64,000 bases of DNA from Leptasterias polaris (GCA_037783415.1 JAZGTN010000176.1:372001-436000); one strand, 5' to 3'. Counted from the stretch's first letter, positions 23,972 to 35,530 are shown. Notes: generated by a model from the sequence alone, not told the origin. Made by a program: numbers and translations.

Positions 23972-26900
23972 ATGTTTATAATGAGTGCTATGGAGCATCA
24001 AGTCAACGGTGAAAGAGTGACAAACTCCCAGAGAGGAAGTCCTTCACCCGATGTGGTTGGTATGCCTGAGCAGGTACCACCAGATCGTATCCAAACTGCT
24101 CACAACAGGATTCGTGTTGTAACCAGGAGAAAGTGGAGTAAGAACGATAATAAAATCGCAATGGAATGTTATATTAGGAGTGAGCCTGACAAGAGAGGAT
24201 ACAGAAGGAGGATGATTAGCCTTTGGCAAGATACAGGACTGTTTGAGATTAGCGAGCAGCGTCTTGCAGACCAGATAAGTACTATCAAACGGAACCAGTG
24301 GTTAACAAACGTGGAAATTGAGGAAATGAGGAGGATAGTGCAAGCTGATGGTGATAGAACGGATATTGTTAACCACCAAGTACCAGAGGAGGCGGCTGCT
24401 GCTAGCTCGCAGAGTGAGGATGAGGTGGATCAGCCTGGGTTGCGAGATGGTCAGAACGATGATGGCATCGACGAAGAGGAGGGCATAGAGTTTACGGAGG
24501 AAGAGGTGCAGATTACGACAAGGCTTAAGGAGGTGATGGAAGAAGCGAAAAGGTCAAACGGGTGGAGTACCCCAGCTTTGCGCTGGGTCCCAAGGAAAAG
24601 GCTGACAGAAATGTCAGCCTTGGTAAGTAATGTCCTGGGATCGGTAAGTACGGATAATATATCGGAAACTAACTGTCTTATTTTTGCAGGGGCAGTTGTA
24701 GTAGGGGAAATGTTAGGGGTGAAGGCGTCACAATCAAAACAAGACAACAGTACACCATGGTGGAAACGTCGGCTGGAGGGTCAAATTAAAGACTTGCGAA
24801 AAGATCTCAGTAGAATAGAACAAATGAACAAGGGTTTATTGAAAGATTCAGACTTGAGGAATACACTAATGACAAAGTACAATATCAAACGTAAGGGGGT
24901 AAGTGTTGTAATAGAGGAGATTAAGCAAAGAGTTAAGGCTAAGGCTGCAAAAGTGAAGAGGTATGACGACAGGGTAAGGCAATTTCACCAGAATAGGTTG
25001 TTTAACACCAATCAGCGTCAGTTGTTTAAGGAATTGGATGGAAAGGCTGACAGCACGCAGGCAGGCCCAAGACCAACTGAGGCCAAAACTTTCTGGGGTG
25101 GAATTTGGGACCAACCAGTACAGCACAACCGACAAGCGGAATGGCTAGCGGATGTGAAAGATGAATTGACAGGGGTACAACAGCAAGAAGGGTTCCAGAT
25201 TGACGTGGACAAGATAAAGAGACAGGTAAAGAAAGTACCAAATTGGAAAGCCCCGGGTCCGGACCATGTGCATGGGTACTGGTTGAAGAACTTCCGTAGT
25301 TTGCATGAGCGAATGGCCCTACAATTGCAAGACTGTCTAGTACAGGGTAAGGTCCCATCTTGGATGACTGAGGCAAAAACGGTTTTGATCATGAAGGATG
25401 TCAAGAAAGGTAACATTGCCAGTAATTATAGACCAATTACGTGCTTACCTGTCATGTATAAACTCTTGACCAGTATAATTGCAGAAGACCTCTATCGCCA
25501 TATGGATGACCAGCAGTTGTTTCCGGAGGAGCAGAAAGGCTGCAAGAAGCGGTCCAGAGGTACGAAGGATCAACTTATCATCGATAAGGCTGTACTAAAG
25601 GACTGCAGGGGCAGAAAGACTAATTTGGCAATGGCGTGGATCGACTACAAGAAGGCGTATGACATGGTATCGCACACATGGATAATGGAATGTCTGGATA
25701 TGGTTGGAGTGGCTGATGCAGTAAAATGTCTTCTAGGTGAGAGCATGAAGATGTGGCGGACAAATCTGACAGCCAACAACGAAGGTCTGGGCAAGGTATG
25801 GATAAGAAGAGGTATTTTCCAAGGTGACTCTCTGTCTCCATTGCTGTTTGTCCTTGCACTGATGCCACTGTCGATGATTCTGAGGAAGGTGAGTGCAGGT
25901 TATGTACTGAAGGACGGATGTAAGATCAACCATCTGCTTTTTATGGACGATTTGAAGTTGTTTGCAAAGAATGAGGCAGAGATAGATTCCTTGGTGCAGA
26001 CCGTCAGAATTTTCAGCGATGACATCGGGATGCAGTTCGGTCTGGAGAAATGTGCTTCAATGACCATGAAGAGGGGAAAGAGGGTACATTCCGATGGCAT
26101 CGCTCTGCCAGATGGTGCACAGATGAGGGCTTTGGGTGAGGAGGAGAGTTATCGGTATCTTGGTGTACTCGAATCAGACCATGTCCTTCACGAGGAGTCA
26201 AAGGTAAGGCTGAAGGCAGAATACATCAGACGGGTAAAGAAATGTTTGAAGTCTAAACTGAACGGGGGTAACATGATAAAGGCGATTAACACCTGGGCCG
26301 TGTCTTTGATGAGGTACAGTGGGGGTATTATCGAGTGGACTAAACAAGATCTAGATGTCGCTGATAGGAGGACAAGAAAACTCATGACCATGCATGGCAT
26401 GCTTCATCCGCGGTCAAATGTTAGTAGACTCTATCTTCCGAGGTCAGAGGGCGGAAGGGGATTGCTGAGCGTGGCGGACAGCGTTAACATCGAACGCAGG
26501 AGTTTGCAGTGTCATGTCGGGAGGTCCGAGGAGAGGTTGTTGAAAGCTGCGCAAAGATATACGAGGACAGACGAAGTTGGGCCAAAGGAGTACAAAAGGG
26601 TAATGAAAGAGGAAAGGCAACAGGATTGGAGGAATAAACCGCTTCATGGCCGATTCTTGAGATGCACTGAAGAAGTGGCGAGCGCCAAGTCCTGGAATTG
26701 GTTAAGGAGCGGAGAACTGAAGAAGGAAACCGAGGGCTTGATTACTGCGGCGCAAGACCAATCGCTAAGGACAAATGTAATGAAGGCAAGAATAGAGAAA
26801 GCAAACGTCTCTCCTATGTGTAGAATGTGTAATAAGGCTGAGGAGACTGTATTTCATATTGTCAGCGAATGTAGTAAGATGGCCCAGACGGAGTACAAAG

Positions 26901-27385
26901 GAAGACATGACAAGTTGGCCAAGGTGATCCACTGGGATCTGTGTAAGAAGTATGATGTCCATGTCACTGCGAAATGGTACGACCATGTACCGGAGAAAGT
27001 TATAGAGACCGACCAGGTCAAGATCCTCTGGGACTTTAACATTCAGACTGATCATGTTATAGAACATAGGCGTCCGGATGTTGTAGTCTTAGATAAGACG
27101 ACGAAGATGTGTCATCTCATTGACATAGCAGTGCCAGGTGACATAAGGGTAGCTTCGAAGGAGTTAGACAAGATCCAAAAGTACCAAGACCTGGCCAGGG
27201 AACTTCGTAAGATTTGGCAGGTGAAAGTGAAAGTAGTCCCTGTGGTGGTTGGAGCACTTGGCACCATTCCGAAAGCACTGGGGAAACATCTAGATGAAAT
27301 AGGTACAACTGTGAGGGTAGATCTGTTACAGAAGGCAGCACTTTTGGGAACAGCGAGAATCCTGAGAAAGACACTTGAGATCTAA
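23972..27385 (+). CDS. RLE-type LINE polyprotein: Myb-like domain, RT, CCHC, PD-D endonuclease
   Basis: About 1137 residues from the ATG at 23972; another ATG is at 23981. An N-terminal Myb-like region (residues 52-124, RRKWSKNDNKIAMECY ... NQWL) probably binds DNA. An acidic linker follows. The reverse transcriptase has NWKAPGPDHVHGYW, WIDYKKAYD (about 557), GIFQGDSLSPLLF and the catalytic FMDD (about 658). The C-terminal part has CRMCNKAEETVFHIVSEC (CX2CX8HX4C, about 950) and RPDVVVLDKTTKMCHLID (RPD at about 1035, matching the RPD-X12-14-D motif), the restriction-like nuclease of R2/R4-group elements. No stop or frameshift. No N-terminal C2H2 finger is seen, unlike R2. I am sure of the RLE class; the R4/Dong assignment also rests on the TAA target. 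Confidence 0.95.
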   Translation: MFIMSAMEHQVNGERVTNSQRGSPSPDVVGMPEQVPPDRIQTAHNRIRVVTRRKWSKNDNKIAMECYIRSEPDKRGYRRRMISLWQDTGLFEISEQRLADQISTIKRNQWLTNVEIEEMRRIVQADGDRTDIVNHQVPEEAAAASSQSEDEVDQPGLRDGQNDDGIDEEEGIEFTEEEVQITTRLKEVMEEAKRSNGWSTPALRWVPRKRLTEMSALVSNVLGSVSTDNISETNCLIFAGAVVVGEMLGVKASQSKQDNSTPWWKRRLEGQIKDLRKDLSRIEQMNKGLLKDSDLRNTLMTKYNIKRKGVSVVIEEIKQRVKAKAAKVKRYDDRVRQFHQNRLFNTNQRQLFKELDGKADSTQAGPRPTEAKTFWGGIWDQPVQHNRQAEWLADVKDELTGVQQQEGFQIDVDKIKRQVKKVPNWKAPGPDHVHGYWLKNFRSLHERMALQLQDCLVQGKVPSWMTEAKTVLIMKDVKKGNIASNYRPITCLPVMYKLLTSIIAEDLYRHMDDQQLFPEEQKGCKKRSRGTKDQLIIDKAVLKDCRGRKTNLAMAWIDYKKAYDMVSHTWIMECLDMVGVADAVKCLLGESMKMWRTNLTANNEGLGKVWIRRGIFQGDSLSPLLFVLALMPLSMILRKVSAGYVLKDGCKINHLLFMDDLKLFAKNEAEIDSLVQTVRIFSDDIGMQFGLEKCASMTMKRGKRVHSDGIALPDGAQMRALGEEESYRYLGVLESDHVLHEESKVRLKAEYIRRVKKCLKSKLNGGNMIKAINTWAVSLMRYSGGIIEWTKQDLDVADRRTRKLMTMHGMLHPRSNVSRLYLPRSEGGRGLLSVADSVNIERRSLQCHVGRSEERLLKAAQRYTRTDEVGPKEYKRVMKEERQQDWRNKPLHGRFLRCTEEVASAKSWNWLRSGELKKETEGLITAAQDQSLRTNVMKARIEKANVSPMCRMCNKAEETVFHIVSECSKMAQTEYKGRHDKLAKVIHWDLCKKYDVHVTAKWYDHVPEKVIETDQVKILWDFNIQTDHVIEHRRPDVVVLDKTTKMCHLIDIAVPGDIRVASKELDKIQKYQDLARELRKIWQVKVKVVPVVVGALGTIPKALGKHLDEIGTTVRVDLLQKAALLGTARILRKTLEI

Positions 27386-27469
27386 GGCTACGGGACGTAG
27401 CCCGACTCAAGGAGTTACCGGCACAAAAGAAAATGTGATCTTTCTTTTGTAGGCTGTGATGAAATGAAA
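27386..27469 (+). promoter_or_regulatory. 3' UTR stem-loops of the R4/Dong-like LINE
   Basis: Directly after the stop lies GGCTACGGGACGTAGCC, a 7-bp stem with a 3-base loop. A second stem pairs ACAAAAGAAA with TTTCTTTTGT around 27422-27450. LINE 3' UTR structures are often recognised by the encoded RT for priming, so these are candidates for that role. Confidence 0.6.
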
Positions 27470-27540
27470 TAATAAAAATAATAATAATCTCGACGAAAAC
27501 AATAGCTGTTCCGACTGCGTCAGGAACAGCTAATAACTAG
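27470..27540. repeat. Displaced tail of unit U5
   Basis: (AAT)n, one hairpin minisatellite (27488-27534) in the GACTGCGTCAGGAAC form, and AACTAG. This matches 19155-19223 closely and shows that the LINE entered the TAA tract of the unit end. Confidence 0.88.
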
Positions 27541-29790
27541 TCATTAGGTGTTTGTGAACAAACACAAAGCTGTTCCGTGTATTATTGTTTTGCTTAGATT
27601 AAGTGCTTCAAAGCTTTAAAGTTGGTCTGATGTCAAGATAGAAGAATATTGACCTTTGACAGGCCCTTTTTCACTTAAGTGTGCCTAAAAACCTAAACCT
27701 GGTCTTCATTCTGATACTGAATCGAAAGGAGCTTTTAAACCAGAAATAAAGGTCAACATGGGGTCATGGTAACCCTTGTCTAACATTAAATGTTCAAAGG
27801 GTATAAAACTGAAAAGAAATTGAAAATCGCGTGTGTAGTTCTTGAGATAGGGTCCCACTTCCGGTTGACCCACAAGTAAAGGTCAACATGGGGGCACGGT
27901 ATTCCAAGGCTAATATCCAATGCCAAGGATTATATAACTGAAACAAGTTTAAAAATTGGTTGTATAGTTCTTGAGATATGGTCCCACTTCCGTTTGACCC
28001 AAAAGTAAAGGTCAACATGGGGTCACGGTTACCCAAGGCTAATTTCCAATGCCCAAGGAGTCTATAACTGAAAAAAGGGTGAAAATCGATTGTGTAGTTC
28101 TTGAGATATGGTCCCACTTCCGGTTGACCTGGAAGTAAAGGTCAACATGGGGTCACGGTTACCCAAGGCTAATCTCCAATGCACAAGGAGTCTAACTGAA
28201 AAAAGTTTGAAAATCGGTTGTGTAGTTCTTCAGATATGGTCCCACTTCCGTTTGACCCGGAAGTTAAGGTCAACATGGGGTCACGGTTACCCAAGGATTA
28301 CCTTCAATGCCCAAGGAGTCTAAAACTGAAAAAAGTTTGACGATCGGGTGTATACTTTTCGAGATACAGTGGTCTCAAGATTGGCTAATCAAATATTCAC
28401 CTCGCTGTAAATGGGCTGATTAAGAATTTTAAAAAAATTTACATTGAGAGTTAAGTTCATGTACTAAGGTTTAATTTGATATCGGATCTAACTCTTTCAT
28501 ATTTTTATGCTTTAGGATATAAGGTCACATGCACGGTAGTCTCGATTGGCGACGTTCATTTTTGTTTAACTTAGTGCGATATCGCAACACGAATTACTGT
28601 CCACAACACGAATTACTGGAGAAGAGATATCTGATCACACGCACATCTGGATCAAAACGAACCAGATTTATAGACTTGACCAGTCCTTCTGAGTCAGCCT
28701 CCCAAACAGTCAATGTATTGGTGGCTAGTACAAAAAAACAGCGTTGCCAATCAAGACTACATGCATGGTTTTTTTTCTTGAAATTTTGTTTATGAAACTG
28801 CTGTTACATGGGTCACCAACTGTTTCAGAAACGATATGTTGACAAAAAATAACCATGAATGCTCAGGCTTATACATGTACATGCACGTAAGCCTGTGACG
28901 GTTACACAGTTAAGTGACAGATCTTAGGGTTAAACGTTCACATTTGAACGGTTCGGATAAACGTTGAAAAATTCACTTAAAAAGTGCCGTGTTATGCTGA
29001 CCATAATAACTGCGATCACGATTTTCACAGCACAATATCCCATAAAACACACACACATATCATTCCCAATTTACAGACTCGGAGTCGTAGTCTTTGTTAT
29101 TTCAATACAACTGTGCGTGCAGCAATTTGTGAGAAACATTAAAAGCTAGGGGGCGTTCCACAACAATTCGATTGCGCAACATGCTCGCTTTTGCAGGTGT
29201 GCAAAGTCAAAATTCTGCAATAAAGAAGGAAGACACAATGTTTTTGATCACATGCTGGTTGTGTAAACAGTTTTTTTTACATGAAATGTTGTTTATGAAA
29301 CTGCTGTTACATGGGTCATCAACTGTTTCAGAATTACGGTTACACGTTTACAAAAAATAACTGTGAATGCGCAGGCTTATACGTAAGCCTGTGACGGTTA
29401 CACGGTTAAGTGACGGATCTTACGGTTAAACGTTCACATTTGTACGGTTCGGATAAACGTTGAAAAATTCATTTGAAAAGTGCTGCGAAATGCTGACCAT
29501 AATAATTGCCACACACACCTATATCGTTTCCAATACTTTGTGTGCGGCATTAGTTGCAAGAAACATTGAACGCTAGAGGGCGTTCCACAACAAATCGATT
29601 GCACGGTTACTCGGTTAACCAAATGATAATCCTGTTAAACGTTTAAATGTTTACGTTTAAATGCTGAGGCTTTGTAAGCCTGCCTGTGACGGTCACACGG
29701 TTAACCATCCGATCAACCGGTTGAACATCTACATTATTACGGTTCGGATAAATGTTGAAAAATCATCCTCAAAAAGTGTCGCGAAATTTT

Positions 29791-29832
29791 GACCATAATA
29801 AATGTGAACAACCGTTCACATTTATTATGGTC
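29791..29832. repeat. 42-bp perfect palindrome (19-bp arms)
   Basis: GACCATAATAAATGTGAAC, four bases, then its exact reverse complement. In U1-U5 the same place reads GACCATAATAAATGTGAACG followed by GTTACACATGTAACTGACCG, so the right arm is new in U6. Confidence 0.95.
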
Positions 29833-31162
29833 GTTTCAGAAATTATTACGAGTTTACTAAAAATTAACTGTAAATGTATGTAAACAAAAATGATGTTGTA
29901 TTTAATTCGTAGTCGTAAAAATTGTTCTACCCTGAAATGCCAATCGAGTATGTTATATTTGTTTAGGCTAAAACAGTAAATTCATATGGGATACGATTGT
30001 ATTGTAATTTTGTCTCTTCCACAACCCCAAATCCAACACTGACCGTTTAGCCATGGAAAAACTAATTTCTCTTTACCACTCCTTTCCTCAATCAGCTTTT
30101 TATTGTCTTTGCAAGCGCCATCAAGTTTTGTAACTGATACATCGCGGTTTCCTGAAGTAATGCTTTGCACAAGAAATGTTAAACATATCGTTTTCCCGGC
30201 GAACGGGACCTAAGCGCATACAAGTTTGCCACCCCAAAACATGGACAAGAACACGGCACTCATATTCTTTACGTCCACGCTGAAATCTGAATAACTATCT
30301 GACTACACGACGACGACGCTGCGCTGATAGCAAGACAAATTCTTTTCGATTCGATCTTGTGAATGAACGTAGACTTGTGTCAGTCGGCGACAGGAATGAT
30401 GACTCTATGTATATTCTACATAAACGTCTACAACACGGGTCATAAATGGGTTTAGGGCTTGAACGAATCTAGGAAACCCTAGAAAGATTGAGGGCGCTAT
30501 ACGAGTTTAACGGTGCGTTTTTTTTTTACTTAAAAAAAAAGGGAAAAAATTTACTCTGTCGTTAATAAACACATATCAAATTCAAGTCAGAGTACCCATG
30601 GCGTTCAATTTGCCTGAGAATTTTGGGGGGTTTTTCTACTGACAATGTTTTAATAAGTTTTGATGCTTTTAAACTGATTGTCTCTAAAACCTTTCTTGTT
30701 TTAAGAAACATTTGTGTAATCTAGGACGTTAAATTTGAGCTTAATTGAAAAAACTGTGTTTCTAGAAGTCGGATTTGTTTTCACTATCTCCATGTGTTTT
30801 GTACACGGGCGAAAATGCGCAATAAATGACGTCATTGTGACGTCGTTCCACATTTTAGGCCGAAAAGCACATCTACAGTATCCCAGAAGTCTAAAACTAA
30901 AAAAAGTTTGACGATCGGTCGTCTACTTTTTGAGATAGAGTGGTCTAAAGTCTGGCTAATTAAATATTCACCTCGCTGTAAAGTGGCTAATTAATTAAGA
31001 ATTTTAAAAAAATTTACATTTAGAGTTAAGTTTATGTTCTAAGCTTCAATTTGATATATGATTTAACTCTTTCGTATTTGCGCTCTAGGATATTAGGCTT
31101 AAAGAAAAAAACGTGTGCAAATGCTATGGGATTTGAGTGGAAACAAAGAATAATAATAATAA

Positions 31163-31390
31163 TCTCGACGAAAACAATAGCTGTTCCGACAGCTAGGTCG
31201 GAACAGCTAATAATAATCTCGACGAAAACAATAGCTGTTCCGACAGCTAGGTCGGAACAGCTAATAATAAAAATAATAATAATCTCGACGAAAACAATAG
31301 CTGTTCCGACCTATGTCGGAACAGCTAATAAAAATAATAATAATCTTGACGAAAACAATAGCTGTTCCGACCTATGTCGGAACAGCTAAT
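31163..31390. repeat. Hairpin minisatellite, 4 copies
   Basis: Four copies of the TCTCGACGAAAACAATAGC unit (the fourth with TCTTGACG), separated by (TAA)n or (AAT)n. The first two have the AGCTAG loop and the last two a shorter CTAT loop, so copies appear to have spread in pairs. Confidence 0.9.
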
Positions 31391-31393
31391 AAC

Positions 31394-33110
31394 ATAAAAT
31401 AATCCTCACTGTTCACGCCTTAGACCAGCTGATAAAACTTCCAGCATTCAACCCTGATCACTTAATGACTACTTCGACTCTATTTTAGCCTAGACGAAAT
31501 GAAATACAAATCTAGAATCATTTCTATGCAATGAAACAATGTAATGAACAGTAGCAAAATAAACATGCACATGTACTCTCAAAACCCCTTGAAAATAGAC
31601 ACAATTTCTGCATAAACAGTAAAGAAACTATATGCAAGTGATAATACGACAATATCCATGATATAGTAAGCATCAAATTTATAACATTATTGTCTTACCC
31701 ATAAACACGATACAAAAGGGGCAAGTAGCCAAAAGAACCATTCGAAACGAACGGATAGATTTTGTGGTTTACAACTTTCAAGCATGGAAAACTATGATTA
31801 CGAGAGGGCGCTAATCACAACTTACAAAACAAATGTAGACTTTCTTTAAGTCAACTGAACGCTTTAGCTAGCGCCAAGCCGCCAGTTACAAATAGTTCAT
31901 GCCGCCATTGACGTCTTGCCTCTGCTGCATCTGCCCTCACTGACTCTGCTGACACTTGCCCAGCTCCTATGACATGTAACACACAACTCCTATACACGAG
32001 TCTCCAACAGGATACTTAATGGTCAGCAACTTGAAGTATCAAGTGTACATGGCAAAACCCTGGTTAGTCGCATTACGGTCAGTCGCATTACAGTTTGTCC
32101 GGTCAATTCAGCCAAGTCTATAGATACATGTACATTAGGTTGCAGTATGACGTAAATCGGCCATCTTTACGGGCAGTTTGGAACACACAGTCATGCGTTT
32201 CGCGTGAGAACGGCGTGCAACACGCGCACATTTCACAAACTCACTGCACGATTGGTCAGTGAACAACGCGGCTGCGTTAATAATTAGAGCGCTTGACGCG
32301 CCTGCATGCCAAAATGCAATTTGCCCGTAAAGATGGCGTCTACTGGGAACTATCTACATGTATATGGAGCCCGAACTGAGTTCTTGTTTTACAAAATTGG
32401 GTTCGCTCTTTGTCAACAACTTAAATGAGTTGATTTCACTTGATTGGCCGAAACGCACTCGATTGGTGTGAATAATTATGACGTAATGCTTCTCACAGTG
32501 CTGCCATCCCATAGTATTTATCACATTGATCCCACGGATGTGCTTGTTCCTAACGTAGTAAACTTTATAGTTAGGGGGTGAAGGAAGGGCGTGTTGCCGT
32601 GGGAGCGAAAAGGCAAGGGAAATTCCCTTGGTGAGAAATCACTGCGTGGTCGGGAAACGTCGGGGAATTACGTAACGTGCACTACATGTATGTCTGTGTG
32701 TATCGGTATAAAAATCGAGGCACCAGCTTTTAGAGATCGCAACTTTCAATCGTGGAAGAGAAACCATGAATTAATTGTGTCGGAACCACTGATAAAAAGC
32801 ACACAAAAATGTAAGACGTTCCGTTTTCATGGAATATGGATATTAAATTCAGTGATTTTTTCTCAGCGGTTTATCCATACAGTCATGTCTTGTTTGTTTA
32901 TTTTATTGCTCATGTCCTCCCTGCGGTAAAATCGTTTTTCCGTGTTTGAAAAAATTTCACGATATATCGACATATCGGCGATATTTACCCGACGATATAT
33001 CGCCAGTCAAAATTTACGATATCGTCCAGGGCTAAATGTTAATTATTTTGCTGAGTATGTGATTGAAGAGAAATGAAATTGCTGATTTAAAGTGACAATC
33101 ATTTACAGTC
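31394..33110. other. Intergenic sequence, no gene recognised
   Basis: Single-copy-looking DNA. It contains a short direct pair of the word GGTTAGTCGCATTAC/GGTCAGTCGCATTAC (32064-32093), an inverted-repeat element at 32160-32336, and a tract rich in CGATATATCG (32950-33030) ending TATCGTCCAGGGCT that looks like one end of a hAT-like MITE. The longest ORF (32591-32929) shows no recognisable domain. Confidence 0.6.
32160..32336. mobile_element. Small inverted-repeat element (MITE-like)
   Basis: GCCATCTTTACGGGCA at the left and TGCCCGTAAAGATGGC at the right are exact reverse complements bounding about 177 bp. No target duplication is clear, so this could be a chance remnant of an older element. 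Confidence 0.5.
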
Positions 33111-33115
33111 ATTGT

Positions 33116-33556
33116 TTAAAAGTGGTCTGTAAATTTGAAATGGCTACGGTTGTTGGCTATCACAGGTTCTTCAAAGCAACAAACAATTTGTTTTGTTATG
33201 TAAAAAACATCCTTAGGATTGGGCATTTCCGGTTTTGAACACACGGAAATCTCCTTGATCACAGATCTCCTCGACTTCACCTGGATACACTTCACCGTCA
33301 TATTTCACCACACACCACTCACCAATTTATGCATTGCTACTCTGATTTTGTTCAAGTTTCTTCTTTCTCAAGGAAAATGGTAGAAACAGGACATGAGCTT
33401 TTTGCTTTTGTTTGCTCTTTTGGGAGATTGTTCTGTGCTTCTTCTTGAACTGTTTATATTTTCCTTGTACTTTCAGTTTCTCAACATAACATTTCTGTTT
33501 TTCAGCACTAGTCAGTGGCATTCTACAATTTGTGGAGAGCAAGCTATTTCAATGTC
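33116..33556 (-). pseudogene. Decayed transposon-associated ORF, unknown function
   Basis: Minus strand. A basic N-terminal part starts MPLTSAEKQKCYVEKLKVQG (from about 33504), rich in Lys/Gln, and resembles the starts of many uncharacterised repeat-borne ORFs in animals. About 200 bp further on, in changing frames, is a C-terminal part with KYDGEVYPGEVEEICDQG (about 33230-33305) and KDVFYITKQIVCCFEEP. The middle appears deleted and the tail is frameshifted. I recognise the style of the family but cannot name it. Confidence 0.45.
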
Positions 33557-33559
33557 ATT

Positions 33560-33999
33560 ACTTCACTTTTTTGACTCAAAATTCTCAGAAATTTCTCATA
33601 TTTCTTTATTTTATTACACTTGATAACATTAGGACACGTCTACGTATGTCTTTTTTCATTAATATACCTGTATTGTTTCTGTACAATCAAACAATGAAAC
33701 CAGAAGTTACAGCCAGATATTGGGAATGGCACATGTACAACACATGTTTGTAGTTCTGCACATGTGCTTTGGAGAAGTGCATTGTAGGTAGGGCATTGTG
33801 TAGAAGGCAATGCTGCCATTTTATACATCATGAGTGACATCTACAGAGCCCCAGATCTCTTAATTCATGTAATAATGTCCTCTAGTCAGTCATGACCAAG
33901 ATCTCCAGCTTTGCTGACCTCTAAGCATCCTCCTCTTGAAAACAGATTTGGTCAGTCGCATTACACTGCATGGTCAGTCGCATTACCGGTTAGTCGCAT
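33560..33999. other. Intergenic sequence, no gene recognised
   Basis: Nothing coding is supported. Three copies of the word GGT(C/T)AGTCGCATTAC lie at 33953-34000, directly next to the left end of the inverted-repeat element that follows. Confidence 0.6.
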
Positions 34000-35216
34000 T
34001 ACCGTAATCTTTGGCATATAAGCCGCGGCTTATACATTGATTTTGGCCCTTTTAAACATTTCGGCGGCTTATATGCCGGGCGGCTTATACACTAACGCAT
34101 AAATCTTGTTTTGAAAAAGACCATTAGTAAAATATTCTGAAACAAAACAAGTGTCTGAACCAGAAAAAAAAACCAAAACACACCAAAACATGGCCTATGT
34201 AATGTGATGGTTTTGACGAAATGTTGAAAATCCCAGCTCATCTTTCGAGCTGAGGAGTCGTAAAACTTGCGCCAACGATGCTTGCTTCGATTATGACTTT
34301 CGCTGGTGACCGCTTGCGTGTACCGTACTTATGCCCTGAAAAGGCAGGTGACCAGTGGGGTATGAATGTGCGGCCCAAGGTACATCCGGCGGTGTTATAA
34401 CACGTGCCTAGAAGTGTGACGTCAGATGTTCAGGCTAAACTCGTGTAAGCTGAAACACGCGACACCACCACGGCTACGAGTGAATGAGACACAAAGAACT
34501 AGGCCGTCAAATCGGGGGGATCACCATGCAGGCGTTGTTTGTTTAACGTAAACAAAACCTTTTGCAACTGCCCTCATTGTTTGAAACTCAGTCCCCTTGA
34601 ACAAGTGGCGGCACTCCAATGTCAACTTAAAGGCATGAAACCGCGCCGTCTACGAGTGAATGGGACACAAAGAACTAGGCCGTCAATTCGGGAGATCACC
34701 ATGCAGGCGTTGTTTGTTACTTTATAACTGGCATCAGAATATTGGGGCGTGGGCATTTAGCACATTGTTATAAAAGATAATTTATAGATTATTTTTGTAT
34801 AAACCGATTTGTTTCATCCTTCGTGATTATCACAGGGACAGGGTATTCACTTTACTATCATGAAACTGGTCGGGATGTGGGACGAAATAAATATTTTTTT
34901 TCTATCATTAATTCTTGGGGTTTTTCTTTCGTGACAATCAAAGGGGCAATCAATTCGCTTTATTATCATGATATTGGGCTATTATTGACTTTTATTAAAA
35001 AGAAAAACAAGACAAAACCAAACAGTCCTTCTCAGGACTACCACAAAATAAAAGAGATTATTGCCTATCAGTCACCACAGTCCTGTTTACAATGTAGAAT
35101 TGAACTTTATTAAATGTTATTATTATTACTTTTTTACGGAAGCCGGATAGTGCCAGGAAATAAGAAGTGAAATATTTTTTCATGAACGCGATAATATTTT
35201 TTTTGTACCATTTATC

Positions 35217-35530
35217 TGGCGGCCGCCACTTAATTATCCGGCGGCCGCCACTTAATTATCCGGCGGCCGCCACTTATTATCCGGCGGCCGCCACTTAATT
35301 AAGTGGCGGCCGCCACTTATTATCCGGCGGCCGGCACTTAATTATCCGGCGACCGCCACTTATTATCCGGCGGCCGCCAGTTAATTAAGTGGCGGCCGCC
35401 ACCTATTATCTGGCGGCCGCCACTTAATTAAGTGGCGGCCGCCACTTATTATCCGGCGGCCGCCACATAATTATCTGGCGACCGCCACATAATTATCTGG
35501 CGGCCGCCACATAATTATCTGGCGGCCGCC
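35217..35530. repeat. Left arm array: about 15 units of a 20-22-bp GC palindrome
   Basis: Repeats of GGCGGCCGCC separated by ACTTAATTAT, ACTTATTATC or ACTTAATTAAGT. The units contain the 8-base palindromes GCGGCCGC and TTAATTAA. Occasional variants read GGCGACCGCC. Confidence 0.95.

Larger units (their letters stand above)
23585..27469 (+). mobile_element. R4/Dong-like LINE with restriction-like endonuclease
   Basis: A non-LTR retrotransposon with one long ORF, a 5' leader of about 390 bp starting ATGGCGGCGAGACAAGG, and a short 3' UTR (27386-27469). It lies inside a (TAA)n tract: AATAATAATAAT directly on the left and AATAATAAAAATAATAATAA on the right, in the hairpin-minisatellite context seen at other unit ends. 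Dong of silkworm is known to target TAA repeats, which together with the protein supports this group. The repetitive target hides any exact duplication. Confidence 0.88.
27541..31393. repeat. Composite repeat unit U6 (last copy)
   Basis: Very similar to U5 from the palindrome GTGTTTGTGAACAAACAC (27548-27565) through the U5/U6-specific segments (27580-27750 and 28530-28760). It has about five monomers (27760-28350), fewer than U5, and lacks the U5 MITE. It carries a local inverted duplication at 29791-29832. It ends in (AAT)n with four hairpin minisatellites, after which the sequence becomes single-copy in this window. No gene seen. Confidence 0.92.

Noticed and set aside
24451..27410. Minus-strand ORFs of 60-130 codons under the R4/Dong-like gene
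   Set aside because: Shadows of the plus-strand coding region with no motif of their own.
1..31393. CRISPR-like regular repeats
   Set aside because: The repeats are 130-300 bp tandem monomers without unique spacers, in eukaryotic sequence.
1..31393. Hammerhead ribozyme in the satellites
   Set aside because: I looked for CTGATGA with a following GAAA in suitable spacing in the monomers and did not find it.
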